DNA of 64,000 nt from Mycolicibacterium frederiksbergense (GTDB lineage: Bacteria > Actinomycetota > Actinomycetes > Mycobacteriales > Mycobacteriaceae), in NCBI RefSeq assembly GCF_012223425.1, contig NZ_CP038799.1:2170001-2234000 (forward strand). Direction: 5' to 3'. The position numbers and the translations under genes are program-made. The number at the start of each line of letters is the position of its first letter. The first letter of the stretch is position 1. The notes beneath the pieces are model-generated. The model did not search any database. It was not told where the DNA came from and saw only the letters and a list, made by a program, of their open reading frames with translations. Below are positions 52,470 through 61,241 of the stretch, one piece after another.

Positions 52470-53885
52470 TCACGTCAGCGCGGCCTCGATGACCGTCAGC
52501 TCCTCGGAAATCCCTGCCGCATGCCGGATCTCGCGCAGCTCCTGGACCATCGCCTCGGTCACCTCGTGCGGGTCCTTGACCGTGTCGGTGTCGGAGATGA
52601 CCGAGATGTTGAGCTGGTCCACATAGCTCCACACGGTGATGTTCAACCCGCTGGCCGCGGTCAGCGGACCGACCGAGTAGATCTCGGTGACCGTGGCACC
52701 GCCGACCTTGCCCTGCTCCCGCGGGCCGGGCACGTTCGAGATGTTCAGGTTGAGCACCTTGTTCTGCCCGTCCTTGTCCGACAACCGGCGGAACAGCGCC
52801 TCGACGGCGGCCGGAGGCATATAGGAAGCCCAGCGGGCCACCAGCTCGGGCCCGATCAGCTGGCTGCTCTCCTTGGCCAGCGATGCCGCCGCACTGGCCT
52901 GCCGGACCCGTTCCAGGACGTCGGGTTCGTCGACCGGCAGGGCCATCAGCACACCGGTGAACCGGTTGCCCGAGATGCGATCGGGTGAGAAGTCGAAGCT
53001 CATCGGCACCGAGGCCAGCAGCGGATGGTCGGCCTTGCCCTCGTAGTGCAGTTGCAGTTTGCGCAGCGCACCGGAGGACATCGCCAGCACCATGTCATTG
53101 ATGGTGGCGCCCAACTGTTTTCCGGTCGACTTCACATCGGCCAGCGCAAGCGAGGCCGTCGCGAACCGGCGTCCGGGGGTGAGCACATGGTTCATGAAGC
53201 TCGGCGGCGGGGTGAACGGTCTGGTCAGTTCCGGGCCGAACTTGTGCTGGCTGCGACGCACCCGGGCGATACCGCCCGCGGTGTACTTCACCAGGCCCGG
53301 GATCCGGCCGATCTGGCGCAGGTGGTCGGTGAAGGCGGAGCGGACCAGCTCGGATTTCGACGGGTCGGGATCGGTGGCGTAGGAGTCGCGTTCCCGTTCC
53401 GGCCCGTGTGAGAGGTCCATCCCGCGGGCGAGCAGGTTGGCCGATGCCACGCCGTCGGCCAGGGCGTGGTGGATCTTGCCGACCACGGCGATCCGGTCGT
53501 CGGCGAGTCCTTCGACGAAGTACATCTCCCACAGCGGCCGGCTGCGATCCAGCGGGGTGCTGGCGATCTCACCGATGGCTTCGTCGAGTTCGCGGCGGCC
53601 ACCGGGGGCGGCGACCCGCCAGGGCCGGACGTGGTATTCCAGGTCGACGTCGGTGTTCTCGCGCCACATCGGGTGGTGGAACTTGAACGGGATGTCGACG
53701 AGCTGGTAGCGGAACGGATCCAGCTTGTGCAGCCTGCCGTGCAGCACCGTGCGGAAGTCCTCCACACCGAAGGTGCGGTCACCGAGCCCGTGCAGGTCGA
53801 TGATCGCGATCTTCAAGGTGTGCATGTGCACGTTGGGCGCTTCCGTGTACAGCAGGAACGCATCCCAACCGCTGAGCCTTTTCAC
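52470..53885 (-). CDS. Wax ester synthase/diacylglycerol acyltransferase (Rv0221-like)
   Basis: 471 residues. The catalytic HHxxxDG motif is KIHHALADG (about 132-140); NxxNVPGP occurs as NISNVPGPREQ. It makes triacylglycerol or wax ester from acyl-CoA. It opens MKRLSGWDAFLLY, very close to my recollection of Rv0221. GTG start at 53885, 29 bases after lipC on the same strand, so a synthase and a lipase share an operon. Confidence 0.94.
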   Translation of the reverse strand: MKRLSGWDAFLLYTEAPNVHMHTLKIAIIDLHGLGDRTFGVEDFRTVLHGRLHKLDPFRYQLVDIPFKFHHPMWRENTDVDLEYHVRPWRVAAPGGRRELDEAIGEIASTPLDRSRPLWEMYFVEGLADDRIAVVGKIHHALADGVASANLLARGMDLSHGPERERDSYATDPDPSKSELVRSAFTDHLRQIGRIPGLVKYTAGGIARVRRSQHKFGPELTRPFTPPPSFMNHVLTPGRRFATASLALADVKSTGKQLGATINDMVLAMSSGALRKLQLHYEGKADHPLLASVPMSFDFSPDRISGNRFTGVLMALPVDEPDVLERVRQASAAASLAKESSQLIGPELVARWASYMPPAAVEALFRRLSDKDGQNKVLNLNISNVPGPREQGKVGGATVTEIYSVGPLTAASGLNITVWSYVDQLNISVISDTDTVKDPHEVTEAMVQELREIRHAAGISEELTVIEAALT

Positions 53886-53914
53886 CGGCTAATTCCTCCC
53901 CTGCCTGGAGGAGT

Positions 53915-55138
53915 CTATATAACCGCCTTGGCCTTGCGCGCCGTCGAGTTTCGGTGGATCTGGTTGAGGAACAGTCCGATTGCCTTCGCCATCGCGCCGG
54001 TACGCGCGCCGTCGGTCATGTCGAATCCGTGGCCCGCGCCGGGGAACTCGACGTAGCTGACCGGCCCGGCCGAGGTGGTTTCGAGGCGGTCGACGAAACT
54101 GCGCGCCTGGGCGACCGGGATCACGGTGTCCCCGGAGCCGTGGATGACCAGGAACGGCGGCGCGTCGCGGTGCACCCTGGCGATCGGGGAGGCCTTCCGG
54201 AAGATCTCCGGATGGCGGGTGATCGTGCGGCCGACGACGACGCGTTCCAGGAAGTCCACGAAGCGGTCCCGTTCGACGGTGGAGCGGTCCTCCCAGTCGT
54301 AACGACCGTAGATGCCCACGACGGCGTCCACCGAGGTGTCCGCGTCGTCGGGCAGATCGCCCTGCAGTTCGGGATCGTTGGGCGTCAGCCCGGCCAGTGC
54401 GGCCAGGTGGCCACCGGCGGAGCAACCCGCGACGGCCACGAAGTTGCGGTCCCCGCCGAATTTGTCGACGTTGGCCCGGGCCCACGCGATCGCCGCCTTC
54501 ACGTCGGTCATGTGGCGCGGCCAGCGGTGGTGCGGCGCCACCCGGTAGTCGATGGACAGGCAGACCCAGCCCTGTTCGGCCAGGTGCGAGAGCATGGCGT
54601 ACCCCTGCAGCATCCGACTGCCGTGCACCCAGGCGCCGCCCGGGACGAACAGCAGCACCGGCGCGGGCTCGCTGGGCAGTTCGGCGGGGCGCCACACGTC
54701 CAGCAGTTGCATCGGGTGGTCGCCGTAGCGCACCGAGGTGCGGTGCACGTTGCGCCGGTATTCCATCGTGTTCCACAGCGGCGGGAGTTGTTCGGGCGCC
54801 GGCCAGTCCCCGGCCAGGTCGGCGGCGGTGACCACGCTGCGTAACCCGTCCTTGGCGACCGTCACCGTCTGGTCCCGTTCGGCCTTGCGCACCGCGCCGT
54901 TACCGGGTGCGAACCAGGCCTTGGCCGTGGACGACATCATCTCGGGGAACTGGCGGAAACCCCACACCCCCATGGCGGCCAGGCCACCGAGTGGCTCAAG
55001 CTGCTTACCGATCACCGGCAGCGAAGCCGAGGCGACCGATAATGCGAGCATACGGTCGGCGTGATTGGCCTTCAGCAACCATCGTGCACGGCTCATCAAC
55101 GTCGGTCCGGGGTACCGGGTGTCCGGTGTGGCCGTCAT
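53915..55138 (-). CDS. lipC: Esterase LipC
   Basis: 407 residues. Oxyanion motif VPGGAWVHG, nucleophile Ser in AGCSAGGHLAAL, Asp in HGSGDTVIP, His in GAGHGFDM. The N-terminal extension (RWLLKANHADRMLALSVASASLPVIGKQLEPLGG) is that of Rv0220, a cell-surface esterase with lipase activity on short chains. ATG at 55138. Divergent from the fadE gene over 127 bases containing a CRP-like site. Confidence 0.92.
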   Translation of the reverse strand: MTATPDTRYPGPTLMSRARWLLKANHADRMLALSVASASLPVIGKQLEPLGGLAAMGVWGFRQFPEMMSSTAKAWFAPGNGAVRKAERDQTVTVAKDGLRSVVTAADLAGDWPAPEQLPPLWNTMEYRRNVHRTSVRYGDHPMQLLDVWRPAELPSEPAPVLLFVPGGAWVHGSRMLQGYAMLSHLAEQGWVCLSIDYRVAPHHRWPRHMTDVKAAIAWARANVDKFGGDRNFVAVAGCSAGGHLAALAGLTPNDPELQGDLPDDADTSVDAVVGIYGRYDWEDRSTVERDRFVDFLERVVVGRTITRHPEIFRKASPIARVHRDAPPFLVIHGSGDTVIPVAQARSFVDRLETTSAGPVSYVEFPGAGHGFDMTDGARTGAMAKAIGLFLNQIHRNSTARKAKAVI

Positions 55139-55210
55139 GGCGCGAGCGTACCCGCGCAGGCCCATTCCTAAGCAGACATTCTCGGCAATCTGTCTACACG
55201 GTGGTCAAAT

Positions 55211-55226
55211 TGTGATCCGCATCACT
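55211..55226. promoter_or_regulatory. CRP-like site TGTGA-N6-TCACT before the double fadE
   Basis: One mismatch from TGTGA-N6-TCACA, 40 bases before the ATG at 55266 and 73 before lipC on the other strand. The neighbouring TTATGG could be a -10 element. cAMP-CRP control of lipid catabolism is known in mycobacteria, but this site is only predicted. Confidence 0.5.
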
Positions 55227-55265
55227 TATGGCCGCGCCGGTGCGGCCGGTAACTTCATTCTCATC

Positions 55266-57470
55266 ATGAGCATGTCTGCGCTGGCCATCACCGAAGAACA
55301 CCAGGATCTCGCGGCCTCGGCCATCGGGCGACTCCAGCGGTCCGGCAGCCGCGCCGCCGCCCGCGCCACCCTCGATCAGCCCGGCAGCTATTCGCGCGAA
55401 ATCTGGTCCGCGGGAGCAGAACTGGGCTGGAATGGGCTGGCGATCGCCGAGGAATTCGGTGGATCGGGCTTCGGGTTGGCCGAGTTGGCGATCATCGCCG
55501 AGATCACCGGCCGGGAGCTGACCCCCGGCCCGTTTCTGCCGACCGTGGCAGCGGCCCTGGTGATCGACCGGTGTGCTCCGGATTCCGTGCGGGCCCAGCT
55601 GCTGCCGGGCCTTGCCGACGGCAGCACCGTGGCCGCGCTCGGTCTGAACGGACTGGTGAACATGGAGTCCGATCTGACCGCCACCGCGCAGTGGCCGGCG
55701 GTCCCCGGCGCTCCGGACGCCGATGTGCTGGTACTGGCCGCCGGCGCGGACCTCCTCGTGGTGGATGCGGCCGCCGACGGTGTCACCGTCGCCGCGCTGC
55801 CGTCCCTGGACACCACCCGGTCGATCGGCTCGGTGTCGATGCGCGGGGCCGCGATTCCCGCCGACCGGGTGCTGCGCGGAGCCGCCCGGCACGCCCGCAC
55901 CGTGTTCCGCATCCTGGCCGCGGCGGAGTCCGTCGGCATCAGTTGGGCCAGCCTGGACATGGCGGTCGAGTACGCGAAGGTCCGTGAGCAGTTCGGCCGC
56001 ACCATCGGCACGTTCCAGGCCGTCAAGCACCATGCCGCGAACATGCTCGTCGACGCCGAACAGACCACCGCGGCGACCTGGGCGGCCGCCCGCGCCGACG
56101 ACCTCGATGCGGCATGGCTCCCGGCGGCGATCGCCGCGGCTCACGCGGTTCGGGCGCAGGTCTTCAACGCGCAGAACAACATCCAGCTGCACGGCGGGAT
56201 CGGGTTCACCTGGGAGCACGATGCCCACCTGTATCTGCGCCGGGCGCGCACGTTGTCCGCATTGCTCGCCGACGGCAACGACCCGCTGGCCGACCTCGTC
56301 GACGCACAGCGTGCCGGGCAGACCCACGGTGTGGCCTTCAGCGTGCCCGCGGAGGCCGAGCAGTATCGTGCGGCCGCCGCGGAGGCCGCGGCCAAGGTCC
56401 GCGCACTGCCCGAGGCCGAGCGCCGTGACTTCCTGGTCGACTCCGGCTATCTGGTGCCGCACTGGCCGAAGCCGTGGGGCCGGGGCGCGGACGTGCTGGA
56501 ACAACTGGTCATCGAGGAGGAATTCTCGGGGGCGGGCAGCACCGCAGCGACAGCGGAATCGGCACCGATCGCCATTCCGGACATGGGCATCACCGGATGG
56601 GTGACCCTGACCATCGTCCAGGCCGGCACCGACGATCAGCGCGCGCGTTGGGTGGAGCCGGTCCTGCGCGGGCAGTCGATGTGGTGTCAGCTGTTCTCCG
56701 AGCCCGAGGCGGGTTCGGATGCGGCCGCGGTGCGGACATCGGCCAAGCGTGTCGACGGCGGCTGGAAGGTGACCGGCCAGAAGGTGTGGACCAGCCTGGC
56801 TCAGCACTGTCAGTGGGGCCTGGCGACCGTGCGCACCGATCCCGAGGCACCCAAGCACGCCGGTGTCACGATGATGGCGATCGATATGAAAGCACCTGGC
56901 GTGCAGGTCAATCCGCTGCGCGGCCTCACCGGAGACGCCCATTTCAACGAGGTGTTCTTCGATGACGTCTTCGTCCCCGACGCCGATGTGGTCGGCGACG
57001 TGAACAAGGGCTGGCTGGTCGCCCGCGCCACGCTGGGCAATGAGCGCATCTCGATCGGCGGTGGATCGGGCGCCCCGACCGGCTTCACCGCCGCCGATGT
57101 CGTCGCGCTGCTGGACCGGGCGTCGCCCGCGGTGGCGGCAGTTCATGTGCACGAGGCCGGCCGGGTGATCGCCGAGACCCTGACGCTGCCGATGCTCAAC
57201 CTGCGCCGGGTCAGCCGGGCGATCGCGGGCGCCGAACCGGGGCCGGAGGGCAATGTGACCAAACTGCTGGTGGCCGAGCAGTCGCAGCGACTGACCGAAC
57301 TGGGCATGGCGCTGGCCGGGGTGTCGGCAGTCACCGGCGGCAACGACGCGCTGGCCCGGACGTACCTGGGCAACCGCGCCATGACGATCGCCGGCGGGAC
57401 CTCGGAGATCACCCGCAACACCATCGCGGAGCGAATCCTCGGGCTGCCGCGCGATCCGCTGCTCAAATAG
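55266..57470 (+). CDS. Double-domain acyl-CoA dehydrogenase
   Basis: 734 residues made of two acyl-CoA dehydrogenase units in tandem. The first (about 5-375, ending GGIGFTWEHDAHLYLRRA) is degenerate in its substrate loop; the second (about 390-734) has SEPEAGSDAAAVRTSA and the C-terminal GGTSEITRNTIAERILGLP. This fusion is the layout of mycobacterial FadE6, FadE22 and FadE34, the last acting on a steroid side chain. ATG at 55266, with a second ATG two codons on. Confidence 0.92.
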   Translation: MSMSALAITEEHQDLAASAIGRLQRSGSRAAARATLDQPGSYSREIWSAGAELGWNGLAIAEEFGGSGFGLAELAIIAEITGRELTPGPFLPTVAAALVIDRCAPDSVRAQLLPGLADGSTVAALGLNGLVNMESDLTATAQWPAVPGAPDADVLVLAAGADLLVVDAAADGVTVAALPSLDTTRSIGSVSMRGAAIPADRVLRGAARHARTVFRILAAAESVGISWASLDMAVEYAKVREQFGRTIGTFQAVKHHAANMLVDAEQTTAATWAAARADDLDAAWLPAAIAAAHAVRAQVFNAQNNIQLHGGIGFTWEHDAHLYLRRARTLSALLADGNDPLADLVDAQRAGQTHGVAFSVPAEAEQYRAAAAEAAAKVRALPEAERRDFLVDSGYLVPHWPKPWGRGADVLEQLVIEEEFSGAGSTAATAESAPIAIPDMGITGWVTLTIVQAGTDDQRARWVEPVLRGQSMWCQLFSEPEAGSDAAAVRTSAKRVDGGWKVTGQKVWTSLAQHCQWGLATVRTDPEAPKHAGVTMMAIDMKAPGVQVNPLRGLTGDAHFNEVFFDDVFVPDADVVGDVNKGWLVARATLGNERISIGGGSGAPTGFTAADVVALLDRASPAVAAVHVHEAGRVIAETLTLPMLNLRRVSRAIAGAEPGPEGNVTKLLVAEQSQRLTELGMALAGVSAVTGGNDALARTYLGNRAMTIAGGTSEITRNTIAERILGLPRDPLLK

Positions 57471-57548
57471 CGCCGAGGAGAACAATATTCGGTGAACAAT
57501 CGGTGGCGGCCCGAGCGGGACGCCACCGCCATGCCTATACCTGACGTC

Positions 57549-58079
57549 ATGTCCGAGCACACCGACCTGGCCGATATCCTGCTCTCACTGCGCGGCGTGT
57601 GGGACGAGGTCGCCGTCGACGAACTCGACCATGCGCTGCAGTCAGCCGCCCGCGCGATGGATGACGGGGCCGACGACGAGCTGGTGCTGGCCGCCGCACT
57701 GCACGACATCGCGCACAGCCCGCTGCTGCCCGCGGGGGCGGCGCATGACCTGCTGGCGCGGGAGTGGCTGACGCCGCGGTACGGGGAACGGGTGGGCTGG
57801 CTGGCCGGCGCCCACGTGGCCGCGAAACGCTATCTGGCGGCCACGGTGCCCGGCTACCAGCTCAGCGCCACCTCGGAGCAGTCGCTGCTGCATCAGGGCG
57901 GTGCGGTCGTCGATCCCGCCTTCGTCGATCATCCGTGGTGGCCGGATGCGTTGCGGCTGAGGCACTACGACGACGCAGCCAAAGATCCCGGTGCCGCAGG
58001 CGCCGACGTCGAGCAGGTACTGGAGATCGCGCGACGGGTGGCCATCAGCCGAGATACCGATCCGGATGGCCACCGGTAA
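57549..58079 (+). CDS. HD-domain protein, PhnZ/MIOX-like
   Basis: 176 residues. Motifs in order: His in ELDHALQSAARA, ALHDIAHS (HD), AGAHVAAKRYL (His-x3-Lys) and LRHYDDAAKDP. This set, especially the Lys after the fourth His and the DDAAK end, is that of mixed-valence diiron oxygenases such as PhnZ rather than HD phosphohydrolases. No other phosphonate gene is near, so the substrate is unknown. Start uncertain: ATG 57549, ATG 57531 or GTG 57492 (GAGGAG is at 57474-57479). Confidence 0.8.
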   Translation: MSEHTDLADILLSLRGVWDEVAVDELDHALQSAARAMDDGADDELVLAAALHDIAHSPLLPAGAAHDLLAREWLTPRYGERVGWLAGAHVAAKRYLAATVPGYQLSATSEQSLLHQGGAVVDPAFVDHPWWPDALRLRHYDDAAKDPGAAGADVEQVLEIARRVAISRDTDPDGHR

Positions 58080-58093
58080 GCAATACTGTCGAG

Positions 58094-59008
58094 GTGTCGA
58101 CAACCGCCGCCTTCCACCGGGACCTCGCCCGCTTCGCCCGCTTCCTGCCACGCAAGATCGTCACTCCGACGAATCTTGCTCTGCTGCAGCGAATGACCGC
58201 GCTGACCGACCGTCGGGTCCCGCACGGTGTCGAGGTGCTCACCCTGACCTCCGGTGTCGGAGTGCGGCTGTACCGGCCGAGCGGGGTGAGTTCTCCCGGT
58301 CCGGCGTTGCTGTGGATTCACGGCGGCGGATATGTGATCGGCAGCGCCTCCCAGGACGACGTGCTGTGCCGTCGCTTCGCGTCCACGCTCGGCGTCACGG
58401 TGGCCTCGGTGGAATACCGGCTGGCCCCCCGACACCCGTATCCGGCCGGTCTTCAGGACTGCTACGCGGCTCTGACCTGGCTGGCCGGGTTGCCCGCGGT
58501 CGATGCGGGGCGGGTCGCGATCGGGGGCGCCAGCGCCGGTGGCGGTCTGGCCGCCGCGCTCGCGCTGCTGGCCCGTGACCGGGGCGAGGTGCCGCTGGCG
58601 GCGCAGCTGTTGGTCTACCCGATGCTCGACGATCGGTCGGTGGGCCCGCAGTTCGACGACCCGGGCCATCGGTTGTGGACGCAGGAAAGCAATCGTTTCG
58701 GCTGGTCGGCCTATCTGGGTGGCGCCGACCCCGAGGTCGCGGTGCCCGCCCGTCGCGACGATCTGAGCGGGTTGCCCCCGGCCTGGATCGGTGTGGGCAC
58801 CCTGGATCTGTTCCACGACGAGGACCTCGCCTACGCCCAGCGATTGCGCGCGGCGGGTGTGGCGTGTGAGGTCGAGGTCGTCCAGGGGGCTTTCCACGGA
58901 TTCGACGGCGTCGCGCCGAAGACCGCGGTCTCGCGCGCCTTCTTCGACAGCCAGTGCGCCGCGCTGCGGCGGACGCTGCGCGGCGAACCGGTCCCGTCAC
59001 CCGCGTAG
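58094..59008 (+). CDS. lipW: Hormone-sensitive-lipase family esterase, LipW-like
   Basis: 304 residues. WIHGGGYVIGS (oxyanion HGGG), nucleophile Ser in GGASAGGGLA, Asp in GTLDLFHDED, His in GAFHGFD. It hydrolyses short to medium acyl esters. It is 14 bases after the HD-domain gene, so probably co-transcribed. GTG start at 58094; the longer frame begins inside the previous gene. The MaoC gene at 62377, like Rv0216, lies nearby. Confidence 0.88.
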   Translation: MSTTAAFHRDLARFARFLPRKIVTPTNLALLQRMTALTDRRVPHGVEVLTLTSGVGVRLYRPSGVSSPGPALLWIHGGGYVIGSASQDDVLCRRFASTLGVTVASVEYRLAPRHPYPAGLQDCYAALTWLAGLPAVDAGRVAIGGASAGGGLAAALALLARDRGEVPLAAQLLVYPMLDDRSVGPQFDDPGHRLWTQESNRFGWSAYLGGADPEVAVPARRDDLSGLPPAWIGVGTLDLFHDEDLAYAQRLRAAGVACEVEVVQGAFHGFDGVAPKTAVSRAFFDSQCAALRRTLRGEPVPSPA

Positions 59009-59033
59009 GCGGATGACGGGAGCTCCGGTTCTG

Positions 59034-59420
59034 CTAGCCGGCCATGAATTCCGAGTAGGCCGATGCCAATTCGGGCGACAGCAGCTGCACGTTGCACTGC
59101 CGCTGGGTGTCCCCGATCGGCGCCAGGATCCCGCGCAGCTCGTAGTACTCCTGCGAGTTCGCGGTGAAGTACGCCCGGATATTGGCCGATGCCTCGGCAC
59201 GCGGCTGCGTGCGCGCCGCCTGAACCACCTGGTTGGCGCCCGGATGGGCGTTCAGGTAGGCGCTGGCGGCGCCGGTCACCGAGCTGACGGTGCCGGCCAC
59301 GGCGTCGGGATTGCAGTTCGGCGCGGCCGAAGCGGTCGGCGCAGCTATCAGTGCGGCAGCGGCCGCACCCAGCAGAGAGCCCGCCGCGAACCGGCGCATG
59401 CTTGTGTTCTTCAGCTTCAT
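59034..59420 (-). CDS. Secreted hemophore-like heme-binding protein
   Basis: 128 residues. Signal peptide FAAGSLLGAAAAALIAAPTASA, then a mature helical domain with two conserved Cys (PNCNPDAV and QRQCNVQ) that should form a disulfide, plus YLNAHPGANQVV. This is the mycobacterial haemophore family to which Rv0203 belongs. ATG at 59420 begins the signal sequence; the open frame upstream is spurious. I see no IdeR box in front. Confidence 0.85.
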   Translation of the reverse strand: MKLKNTSMRRFAAGSLLGAAAAALIAAPTASAAPNCNPDAVAGTVSSVTGAASAYLNAHPGANQVVQAARTQPRAEASANIRAYFTANSQEYYELRGILAPIGDTQRQCNVQLLSPELASAYSEFMAG

Positions 59421-59802
59421 GATCGATTGGTGTCCTTCGTGTTCTGACTTCTGTATGCCTCGTTCTGGACATCTCAGGCTTACGGTCCCAGACCCGAAAA
59501 CAACGGTACGCGTGCCTTGTTGATGCCCCGCCGGGCCGAACGGCAAACGTCGGCCGGTGGGTGCGGGCGTTACATCATCCGAACGTGAGTTCGGTCGCAA
59601 TTACGCCGGAATCGGCCATGTGTTCGCAAAATTTTGGGCGGATTCTTATGTCAACCGGCAAACACTTAATTGATCGTGATCTCGCACTGTGACCGGATTG
59701 TTATCCGGTTGCTCCGCCGACCCGACCCGGCGCCGGAGTTTTCGGCGCGCTGCCGGTGGGTAGCCAACCCAGGCACCCGCCACAACGTCAGGAAGGGAGC
59801 CG
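59421..59802. other. 382-base intergenic region, relatively AT-rich
   Basis: It separates the hemophore gene from the small acidic gene and is the only gene-free stretch above 300 bases. It is less GC-rich than its surroundings around 59590-59700 and should hold the promoters of both divergent genes. The only clear structure is the palindrome at 59692-59709. Confidence 0.6.
59692..59709. promoter_or_regulatory. Palindrome ACCGGAT-N4-ATCCGGT
   Basis: A perfect 7-base inverted repeat with a TGTT spacer, 93 bases before the small acidic gene and 271 bases before the hemophore start. It overlaps a TGTGA half site. A regulator cannot be named. Confidence 0.4.
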
Positions 59803-59937
59803 ATGCCTCGCGGTAAAGGTATGTACGTCGACGACGATTCCGGTGACGACTCCCGGCCGAAGGTAGACGAATCCGATGTCGATGAGCAGACACCGGATGT
59901 GCACAAGCCCGAACCGGGCTCCGAACCGCCGGACTGA
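59803..59937 (+). CDS. Small acidic protein, 44 residues, unknown function
   Basis: MPRGKGMYVDDDSGDDSRP begins a 44-residue frame rich in Asp, Glu and Pro, ending EPGSEPPD. The N-terminus is basic. It should be disordered. AGGAAGGGAG just upstream is a strong ribosome binding site, and codon choice is typical of the genome. It ends two bases before the convergent amidohydrolase stop. Confidence 0.65.
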   Translation: MPRGKGMYVDDDSGDDSRPKVDESDVDEQTPDVHKPEPGSEPPD

Positions 59938-59939
59938 GC

Positions 59940-61241
59940 TCACCTGCGATAGGTGAGCTCACCCTCGATCAACGTGGCCACCACGGCGCCGCCGTCCAGG
60001 TCGTTGAGAAGTTCCGCCGGCGGCACGCCGAGTACGCACAGATCACCCGGCTGCCCGGGGGCCACGCTACGCGGCGCCGTCGGTGCGGCCGCGGTGCCCA
60101 GGAACAGCTCGAGCGCGGTCCGTGCACTGACCCGTTCGGCCTCGCCCAGCACCGCGCCGCTCGGCGTGCGGCGATGTACCGCGGCGCGCATCGCGGCCCA
60201 GGGATCGCCGTCACCGAAGGGCATATCCGTCGACAGCGCCACCGGGACGCCGGCGTCCAGCAGCGACGCGAGACGCCACAGCTGATGGTGCTCGTCGACC
60301 GGGACGTCAGTCAGGTACTGGTCACCGCGTTCGGCCACGAAGTTGGGTTGGGTCACCACCGTGACGCCCAGATCGGCGAGGTCGCCGAGACAGTCGTCGG
60401 GCACCACCGCGGCATGCTCGATGCGGTCATCGGGGTGGCCGCCGGTGGCGCGCAACGCGGCGATGGTGATGACGAGCTGGGCCGCGGTCACACAGTGCAC
60501 GGCGACCGGAGCGCCGTCGCGGTGGCGCCGGGCCACCCAGTCGGTGAGCTCGTCGAGATTCAGACTGTCGTCATGCAGGATTCGCTTGCCGGGTGCCAGA
60601 TGGTGCAGCCGCTGCCGCATTCCACCGTGCCGGTGCACCTCGTCCAACTTGACGATGTCGCCGATGTCGAGATCCGGTGTGGCATCGGTGATTCCGGTGA
60701 TCCCGAAGGCGGACAGCCGATTGCTCAGGTCGTCGATGGCGGTATCGCGGCGCTGCAGTGCATCCGACCAGGTGCGGTCGGCACTGCGCAGCCTGCCATC
60801 GGGGTGATCGGCCAGGCCCACCGCGGCGAGGCCCTTCGAGTTCAAGGTCCACAGGATGCCGCTGCGATGCTGGATGCGCACCGGGACCGGCGGAGCGAGC
60901 GTATCGAGCCTGTCCCGGTCCAGCGGACCGGCCACCGCCTCGTGGTAGCCGACCGCGCGGATCCAGCCGTCCTCGCCGGGTTCGGCGCCGGCCAGTACCC
61001 GGGCCAGGCCGTCGCGATCACTCACCTCCGCGGTACCGACCCGGACCGAATCCGTCGCCGCCGCAGCCGAATGCACGTGCACATGGTGATCGTGCAACCC
61101 GGGGATCACCGCGCCACCCGCGGCGTCGAGCACCCGGTCGTCGGGGTTCGGGGTGAGGCGGGGGGCCATCTCGGTGATCTGCGCGCCGACCCGGATGTCG
61201 ACCACCCGTCCGTCGAGCAGCGCTGCCCGTTGGATCAACAT
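59940..61241 (-). CDS. Amidohydrolase (YtcJ-like, amidohydrolase 3 family)
   Basis: 433 residues. The metal motif HDHHVHVH, VAVHC and RIEHAAVV supply the first four ligands, and ALSTDMPFGDGDPW the Asp. The substrate is an amide or ester that cannot be inferred. ATG at 61241, overlapping the end of the CoA-transferase gene by 7 bases, so it is the last gene of the minus-strand run. Confidence 0.88.
   Translation of the reverse strand: MLIQRAALLDGRVVDIRVGAQITEMAPRLTPNPDDRVLDAAGGAVIPGLHDHHVHVHSAAAATDSVRVGTAEVSDRDGLARVLAGAEPGEDGWIRAVGYHEAVAGPLDRDRLDTLAPPVPVRIQHRSGILWTLNSKGLAAVGLADHPDGRLRSADRTWSDALQRRDTAIDDLSNRLSAFGITGITDATPDLDIGDIVKLDEVHRHGGMRQRLHHLAPGKRILHDDSLNLDELTDWVARRHRDGAPVAVHCVTAAQLVITIAALRATGGHPDDRIEHAAVVPDDCLGDLADLGVTVVTQPNFVAERGDQYLTDVPVDEHHQLWRLASLLDAGVPVALSTDMPFGDGDPWAAMRAAVHRRTPSGAVLGEAERVSARTALELFLGTAAAPTAPRSVAPGQPGDLCVLGVPPAELLNDLDGGAVVATLIEGELTYRR

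Noticed and set aside
55194..57560. A 788-codon minus-strand frame over the double-domain fadE
   Set aside because: Low-complexity Arg/Gly/Asp-rich composition and complete overlap with a real acyl-CoA dehydrogenase gene.
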